Source: an uncultured beta proteobacterium (GTDB lineage Bacteria > Pseudomonadota > Gammaproteobacteria > Burkholderiales > Burkholderiaceae_C). From it: a DNA stretch of 43,106 nucleotides. The stretch is taken from contig CAIQOO010000194.1 of assembly GCA_903873485.1 (NCBI GenBank), positions 1 through 43,106 of the forward strand, in the 5' to 3' direction. The notes beneath the pieces were generated by a model that did no database searches, had not been told where the DNA came from, and was given only the letters and a program-made list of their open reading frames with translations. Made by a program: the position numbers and the translations under genes. Shown here piece after piece: positions 39,031-43,106 of the stretch. Positions within the stretch are counted from its first letter, which is position 1, and each line of letters begins with the position of its first letter.

Positions 39031-40476
39031 TCAACCGCCGCTCTTGTTCCAGGTCGTGACCTGCTGCGCCACATAGGAATTGAGCGCTGTCAGACTGGCC
39101 ATTTTGGCATCGAGGGCGCTGTATTTGGCGTTAAGTTGTGCCTCGTAGCGGCTGATGTGGTCGCTCGACTTGGTCTGGTCTTTTAGATTCTGGGCGAGCG
39201 ATCGTTTCAGTGACGCATCTTTGCTTGCAAATAAGCCATCGATCGAAAGCAGTCCGTCCGCAAATTTTTTGAACTTCACCGCCACACCATTGCTCAGGTC
39301 GTTGCTGGTATCGGCCTTGAACAGATTTTTGACATCACTGAAATTAGCGCTCAGCGCGGTGCCGAGTTTGGCCGAATCGAGGGTTAAATTACCGCCTCGT
39401 TCGGCGGTAATGCCAATATCAGCCAAGCGCGAATAAGCCCCGCCACCGGTGGCGGCCTGCAATATGCCACGCATGGCGCTGAGCAGACTATTCACACCGC
39501 TGTCGCCTTGAAACAAGCCCGATGTCTTGGTTCCTGCGTCGTATTTGGTCGCATCACTCATGGACTGGTTGATTTTGTTGTAGGCATCGACAAAGGTTTG
39601 AATGCCCGTCTTGATGCTGCTCTCATCCCGGCCAATGCTGATTTCGGCGGCGCTGGTGGTTTCCTGCAAGGCGGTAAACGACACCCCTGACACCACATTG
39701 CTGAAGGTGTTCGAGGCCGAACTGATGGCTATGCCGTTGAGCTTGGCAGTGGCATCAAAACCCTGTTGGGTCATGGTCGAGCCTGGCGTGGCCTCATACA
39801 CCAGCCCGGACAAACCAAATTCGTCGGTCAAGGTCGGGTCGAGGGGGTCGGTGATGCCACCGTCGTTAGTCACCGACATTTTGAAACCGGCATCGGCCCC
39901 CGAATTTTTCGAGCGCAGCAACAGGCGTTCGCCCGATGCATCGGTCAGCACCGTCGCTGTGACACCCGCGTTGGCACCGTTGATCTTGCTGGCGATGCCT
40001 GAAACCGTGTCCGTTGCCTCCACTGTGATATCTACGGCAGTGGCAGAACCCCCTGTGAAGGTGTCGCCAGGGGCGGTCCAGGTGCCCAACTGAATCTGCA
40101 AAGTCCCGGCCCCCGGCATCGAGCCAGTTGGCAAAAAGGCTTGCGAGGCGGTGGACTGGGTTTTGGCCAGAGTCAGCACTTCGACACTGAAATTAGATGC
40201 CGCCGTGCCGCCCAAGGCGGTGGCGGTGACGGCAGAGGTGTTGGACGACGTGGCCGTCACCGCATTCCAGGTGGTCAGGCTGTTGAGTGAGCTGGCGGCG
40301 CTGGCAAGCGTCGAAAACATCGACTTGAATTCGCCAAAGGCCGAAATTTTGGTATCGACCGTGGTGCCAGCAAGCTTGAGCTTGTCCAGCGGCTTTTGTT
40401 CGAGCGCCACCAGTTGTGACACGATCGACTTGACATCCAGCCCGCTGCCGATGCCCACTGACGAAATGCTTGCCAT
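39031..40476 (-). CDS. fliD: flagellar hook-associated protein 2 (filament cap) FliD
   Basis: A 481-residue protein from the ATG at 40476 (MASISSVGIGSGLDVKSIVS). The N-terminal FliD domain has the conserved GSGLDVKSIVSQLVALEQKP. A Thr/Ser/Ala-rich variable middle follows (exposed D2-D3). The C-terminal coiled coil is LFASKDASLKRSLAQNLKDQ, then YEAQLNAKYSALDAKMASLT and LNSYVAQQVTTWNKSGG. The cap helps flagellin fold at the filament tip. Length is in the usual range. An alternative start at 40515 lacks a ribosome-binding site; AGGAG lies close to the chosen ATG. Confidence 0.95.
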   Translation of the reverse strand: MASISSVGIGSGLDVKSIVSQLVALEQKPLDKLKLAGTTVDTKISAFGEFKSMFSTLASAASSLNSLTTWNAVTATSSNTSAVTATALGGTAASNFSVEVLTLAKTQSTASQAFLPTGSMPGAGTLQIQLGTWTAPGDTFTGGSATAVDITVEATDTVSGIASKINGANAGVTATVLTDASGERLLLRSKNSGADAGFKMSVTNDGGITDPLDPTLTDEFGLSGLVYEATPGSTMTQQGFDATAKLNGIAISSASNTFSNVVSGVSFTALQETTSAAEISIGRDESSIKTGIQTFVDAYNKINQSMSDATKYDAGTKTSGLFQGDSGVNSLLSAMRGILQAATGGGAYSRLADIGITAERGGNLTLDSAKLGTALSANFSDVKNLFKADTSNDLSNGVAVKFKKFADGLLSIDGLFASKDASLKRSLAQNLKDQTKSSDHISRYEAQLNAKYSALDAKMASLTALNSYVAQQVTTWNKSGG

Positions 40477-40698
40477 GATGAACTCCTGAAATAACGGTTG
40501 ACCGCTCCTGATCAATTCAATTTGATTATGCGGCCGGCAAGCCCTTTAGAACTGCGAATAAGCAGTCAATCAACCTGACTGATCGCACCCTCGGTTCAAC
40601 ATAAAACTTGCCACATCTATGTTTTCGACTTAAATCCCGGTGACTTGAGGCATTTGCCAATAACCCCCTGAGTCAGAATGCTTGTCGCATCAGCGCAT

Positions 40699-41115
40699 TC
40701 AAGTTCCAGCGCGTTGAACTTTAAGGTAGCCTGTCTGGCTGTAGCCAAGGATCAACTTGTCTTCCGTCACCAGCGTGGCACCCAGATGCCTGGCCGTGGC
40801 CACGATCATTCTGTCTGCCGGATCAGCGTGAAAATCACCCGGAAGCTGTGTGCTGGCAACAGAAATTTCAATCGATAACGGAGCCAGTCGAATGCCTGGC
40901 ATGGCGAAGGCAACCTTTAACCATTCTCCGATTTCCTGTGCAAATGCCAAGCGGCCCTTACTCACCAGCATGGCAATTTCCCAGGGCGTAATGGCCGACA
41001 CATAAAGACGCTCTGCCTGTGCTGCCGCAAAAACCAGGTCGCGTGTTTTTTGGCCCAGTCTCGGGTTGCCTTCGAGCAGCCATACCAGCGCATGGGTGTC
41101 GAGCAAGGTAATCAC
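40699..41115 (-). CDS. PIN-domain toxin (VapC-like)
   Basis: A 138-residue protein starting GTG at 41115, which overlaps the antitoxin stop by 4 bases (GTGA). The longer frame to 41133 begins inside the antitoxin. PIN landmarks are ITLLDTHALVWLLEGNPRLG, VSAITPWEIAMLVSKGRLAF (conserved Glu) and HADPADRMIVATARHLGATL, with VTEDKLILGY near the end. All four acidic positions are present. Domain form matches the 'type II toxin VapC, PIN_Sll0205' class, usually paired with Phd antitoxins as here. It lies between fliD and fliC. Confidence 0.9.
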   Translation of the reverse strand: MITLLDTHALVWLLEGNPRLGQKTRDLVFAAAQAERLYVSAITPWEIAMLVSKGRLAFAQEIGEWLKVAFAMPGIRLAPLSIEISVASTQLPGDFHADPADRMIVATARHLGATLVTEDKLILGYSQTGYLKVQRAGT

Positions 41116-41354
41116 GGGCAGGCTGCCTCCCATTCATTCTCCAGCGGTGAAATGATGTCGCCTGCAAACGTCACACTGCCTGACATGGCCCCAAAAAGAT
41201 CGGCTGTGACTGGCATGGGAACCAGCTTGGCGACCGCTTTACCGTGCTTGGTGATGATGATCGGTGTGCGCGTCAAGGCGACGGTATCGAGAAGCTTGAG
41301 GCATTGGCTTTTGAATGCCCCGGCACCTATCTCGGTTTGAGTTGGTAACATCAT
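41112..41354 (-). CDS. Phd/YefM-type antitoxin
   Basis: An 80-residue protein from the ATG at 41354 (MMLPTQTEIGAGAFKSQCLK). Phd/YefM pattern: GAGAFKSQCLKLLDTVALTR then TPIIITKHGKAVAKLVPMPV, the DNA-binding N-terminal fold, with a toxin-binding tail ending SPLENEWEAACP. It overlaps the toxin start by 4 bases. It probably represses its own promoter. Confidence 0.9.
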   Translation of the reverse strand: MMLPTQTEIGAGAFKSQCLKLLDTVALTRTPIIITKHGKAVAKLVPMPVTADLFGAMSGSVTFAGDIISPLENEWEAACP

Positions 41355-41645
41355 TTTTATCGCCCTATGGTCATGCGTCATGGTCATACTTTAATTTTAT
41401 TATCAATCACTGATGTTACGCACTCCCCAGTGGAGAGAAAGGGCTCCGCAGCGAGTCTCTTCATTAGGGGAAGGCGATTGAACTGCGTAACCAGTCAATC
41501 AGAAGGTTAAAACCACCGGTCTCCAGCCGGTCAGCTTCAGCTATGCGAATTTGTGCGCTCGGCAGTGGATGCGAAAAAAAAAGTAGTTGGATGGCCGGCA
41601 TAGGCATACGTTCGATCCATATCGAGAAACCCATGAAGAAGTCGA
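41355..41645. other. ~290-bp spacer between two TA modules
   Basis: It contains ACCGGTCTCCAGCCGGT at about 41514-41530 (dyad ACCGG/CCGGT), which resembles the end hairpins of IS200/IS605-type elements. A minus-strand frame (HPLPSAQIRIAEADRLETGG … LIDWLRSSIAFP, about 41480-41590) is open but unrecognised and may be a remnant. Otherwise I see nothing. Confidence 0.3.
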
Positions 41646-42050
41646 TCAGTTGACCGGCGTTATCACGTTTAACGCCGCAAAGTAGTTGCGAAAAAAACCA
41701 GCATCGTTAGTCAGCAGCCCATCAGCTTGTTTTACGGCGTGAGCACCGATCAAAAAGTCAGGGGCCGTGCGTGTGCGCGGCCCCTTGTTGCAGGCATAGC
41801 TGCGCATGATGCGTGCGGCTTCCAGCGCAGACTCCATCGACAGCGGATCATGGTCAATTTGGCACGCACCCAAAAATTCACGCAAATCTTGCTCACTCGA
41901 AAAGTAACGACCAAGCTCGGCCACCACCACCGCGCAAACACACAGGTGGCCGTGGGCCAAAGCCGCCTCCAGCGCGGTTTGAGCGGCTACAGCACCTGGC
42001 GCACCTTTGACAATATCAAACAGCACACTTGAATCAACAGCGATTTTCAT
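41646..42050 (-). CDS. PIN-domain toxin (VapC-like)
   Basis: A 134-residue protein, MKIAVDSSVLFDIVKGAPGA onward. First Asp in IAVDSSVLFDIV, conserved Glu in VVVAELGRYFSSEQDL, and C-terminal acidic residues in APDFLIGAHAVKQADGLLTN and DAGFFRNYF. All catalytic positions are present. Its ATG overlaps the antitoxin stop by 4 bases (ATGA). It forms an AbrB-type VapBC pair with the next gene. Confidence 0.9.
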   Translation of the reverse strand: MKIAVDSSVLFDIVKGAPGAVAAQTALEAALAHGHLCVCAVVVAELGRYFSSEQDLREFLGACQIDHDPLSMESALEAARIMRSYACNKGPRTRTAPDFLIGAHAVKQADGLLTNDAGFFRNYFAALNVITPVN

Positions 42051-42307
42051 GCCTGGGGATCCATACCTTGCCAGGGCACGGGCCGGCCACGCAGTTCAGC
42101 CAGCGCTTGGTTGGTGGACAAGCCGTCATCAATGGCCCGACCGACCCAGCGACTCAGGTCAAGAGTTACCTTTTTCTCGATCAGCAGCCGACCATCTGCT
42201 ATACGAATTTGCAGTTTGGCACCTGGTTTGAGGCCCAGTGCGTCACGGGCTTGTTTGGGAATCACAATTTGGCCACGCTGCGCCAGCGTTACATCCATAG
42301 CTTCCAT
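42047..42307 (-). CDS. AbrB-type antitoxin (VapB-like)
   Basis: An 86-residue protein, MEAMDVTLAQRGQIVIPKQA then RDALGLKPGAKLQIRIADGR. The AbrB motif (xGQIVIPKxAR) is clear, with a Trp-containing C-terminus for toxin binding. A second ATG at 42298 is possible. The pair lies between fliC and fliD. Confidence 0.88.
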   Translation of the reverse strand: MEAMDVTLAQRGQIVIPKQARDALGLKPGAKLQIRIADGRLLIEKKVTLDLSRWVGRAIDDGLSTNQALAELRGRPVPWQGMDPQA

Positions 42308-42374
42308 GGCGTACTTTCAAGAATTAAAATTAAAGTATGCCTTGTCTGGTATGCATTAGCAAGTACGAATCACC

Positions 42375-42420
42375 TTTGATAGCAGACTACGCAGGTTGCA
42401 TAAGGGCTGCAAGGCGATTT
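42375..42420 (+). repeat. possible diverged copy of the dispersed repeat
   Basis: It reads TTGATAGCAGACTACGCAGG, then TTGCATAAGGGCTGCAAGGC, then GATTT. ATAGC, CGC, ATAAGGGCT and aGGC-GATTT are in the right order, but the spacing and central TAG differ. It is only a candidate copy. Confidence 0.35.
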
Positions 42421-42426
42421 AGCATG

Positions 42427-42457
42427 AAAAAAGCGACAACAGCCGGGCTGTTGTCGC
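42427..42457 (-). terminator. intrinsic terminator of fliC
   Basis: On the minus strand, GCGACAACAG-CCCGG-CTGTTGTCGC forms a perfect 10-bp stem, followed directly by TTTTTT. It lies 53 bases after the flagellin stop codon. Confidence 0.95.
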
Positions 42458-42509
42458 CTTGTGTGCCAAACCCTTGGGTCGGGTCTGGCTGTGCCTTGAC
42501 TTGACTGGC

Positions 42510-43106
42510 TTACCGCAGCAGCGCCAGCACACCTTGCGGCAACTGGTTGGCCTGCGCCACCATGGCGGTGCCGGCCTGTTGCAGGATCTGGGCGCGTGAC
42601 AGGTTGGCGGTTTCCGAGGCAAAGTCAGCATCCTGGATGCGGCTGCGGGCGGAGCTCATGTTCTCGGAGCTGCTTTGCAGGTTGGCAACTGTCGATTCAA
42701 AGCGTGATTGCAAGGCACCGAAGGTCGCACGCTGGCTATTGACGGTCGCCAGCGCCGAATCCACGGTGGAAATGGTGCGGGTGGCCGAGGCAACCGTTGA
42801 CACGTCCAGACTGCTGGTCGCTTGCAATTCACTTGAAGCTGTCGCAGCTTTGAAGTAGCCAACGCCACCAGCACTAGCGGCGTTACTAATGCCAAAAGTC
42901 TTGTCCGAATCCAATACCACAGTACCGGTCACATAGCCCGTCACAGCACCACCGGCAATAGCCTGAGTTCCAAGAGTCAAGCTACTTGCGACCAAAGAAT
43001 TATTCGTAATACTTATGTCGTTGCCCGCGCTGTTCGTTAATGTGATGCCATCTCCCGCAGCATTGAGTTTTGCAGTCACCCCGGTTTGGGATGTCTTGTC
43101 GTTGAA
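42510..43106 (-). CDS. fliC: flagellin (C-terminal part, cut by window end)
   Basis: The last ~199 codons of a flagellin. The part from about 42690 to 42510 is the conserved D1/D0 tail: [60 protein letters not shown] and [20 protein letters not shown], ending GVLALLR. Residues nearer the window edge belong to the surface-exposed variable domain (Thr/Ser/Asn-rich). The N-terminus lies outside the window. A strong terminator follows. Transcription is in the same direction as fliD, but two TA modules lie between them. Confidence 0.97.
   Translation of the reverse strand, partial: FNDKTSQTGVTAKLNAAGDGITLTNSAGNDISITNNSLVASSLTLGTQAIAGGAVTGYVTGTVVLDSDKTFGISNAASAGGVGYFKAATASSELQATSSLDVSTVASATRTISTVDSALATVNSQRATFGALQSRFESTVANLQSSSENMSSARSRIQDADFASETANLSRAQILQQAGTAMVAQANQLPQGVLALLR

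Noticed and set aside
40510-40545. Sigma-28 promoter upstream of fliD (minus strand TAAAG … CCGCATAA)
   Set aside because: The spacer between the boxes is about four bases short of the usual 15 and the -10 box carries an extra base.

Overview
The window reads as a chromosomal segment of a motile, nitrogen-fixing betaproteobacterium, most likely Burkholderiales/Comamonadaceae and Rhodoferax-like. This is inferred from the protein flavour (MnmC, YggX, ArgA, RmuC, DnaX, YbaB, RecR), a nif cluster and a flagellar filament cluster. No database search was possible, so the genus is only a suggestion.

Layout. (1) 1-3.6 kb is accessory DNA full of fragments: a possible IS200/IS605 end, a beheaded TPR gene, an intact VapBC pair, a HigBA-type pair in which both genes are frameshifted, and a ~206-bp MITE-like element. 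(2) 3.7-10.3 kb is core housekeeping: mnmC, yggX, a Cys-rich small protein, dsbB, ppk2, a ParA-like ATPase and argA. (3) 10.3-18.4 kb is a variable region: broken toxin-antitoxin and nuclease fragments surround a four-gene, tightly overlapping operon of a 5-methylcytosine methyltransferase, a MORC/MutL-like GHKL ATPase, a Z1-domain helicase-like ATPase and a PD-(D/E)XK protein. This is a predicted defence (restriction-type) system. A broken N-terminal piece of hrpA lies on its far side. (4) 18.4-24.9 kb carries an alternative Hsp70 machine: a TPR protein, a degenerate J-domain protein, a GrpE-like protein, an Hsp70 and a zinc-ribbon protein. All five genes overlap by 1-11 bases. (5) 24.9-30 kb is core: tRNA-Arg(TCT), rmuC, 4.5S/SRP RNA, dnaX (with a probable programmed frameshift site), ybaB and recR. 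(6) 30.1-36.8 kb is an eleven-gene nifB operon read leftward from a sigma-54/NifA-type promoter: nifB, ferredoxin, IscA-like, TPR, two nifZ, DUF3024-like, nifS, nifT, a small unknown and a SIR2-like protein. (7) 36.9-43.1 kb holds flagellar filament genes (yjfB-like, flaG, fliT, fliS, fliD, and fliC cut by the window end) interleaved with one broken and two intact toxin-antitoxin modules.

A dispersed ~60-bp palindromic repeat (core AAGGGCTAGAGGCC with flanking AT-rich dyads) links these regions. Seven recognisable copies and one doubtful copy were found by eye, three of them inside reading frames (one in dsbB, two in the dnaX linker). Two copies bracket the defence operon.

The strongest candidates for under-described biology are the five-gene Hsp70 operon, the compact Dcm-MORC-Z1-PD-(D/E)XK operon, and the intragenic repeat family.
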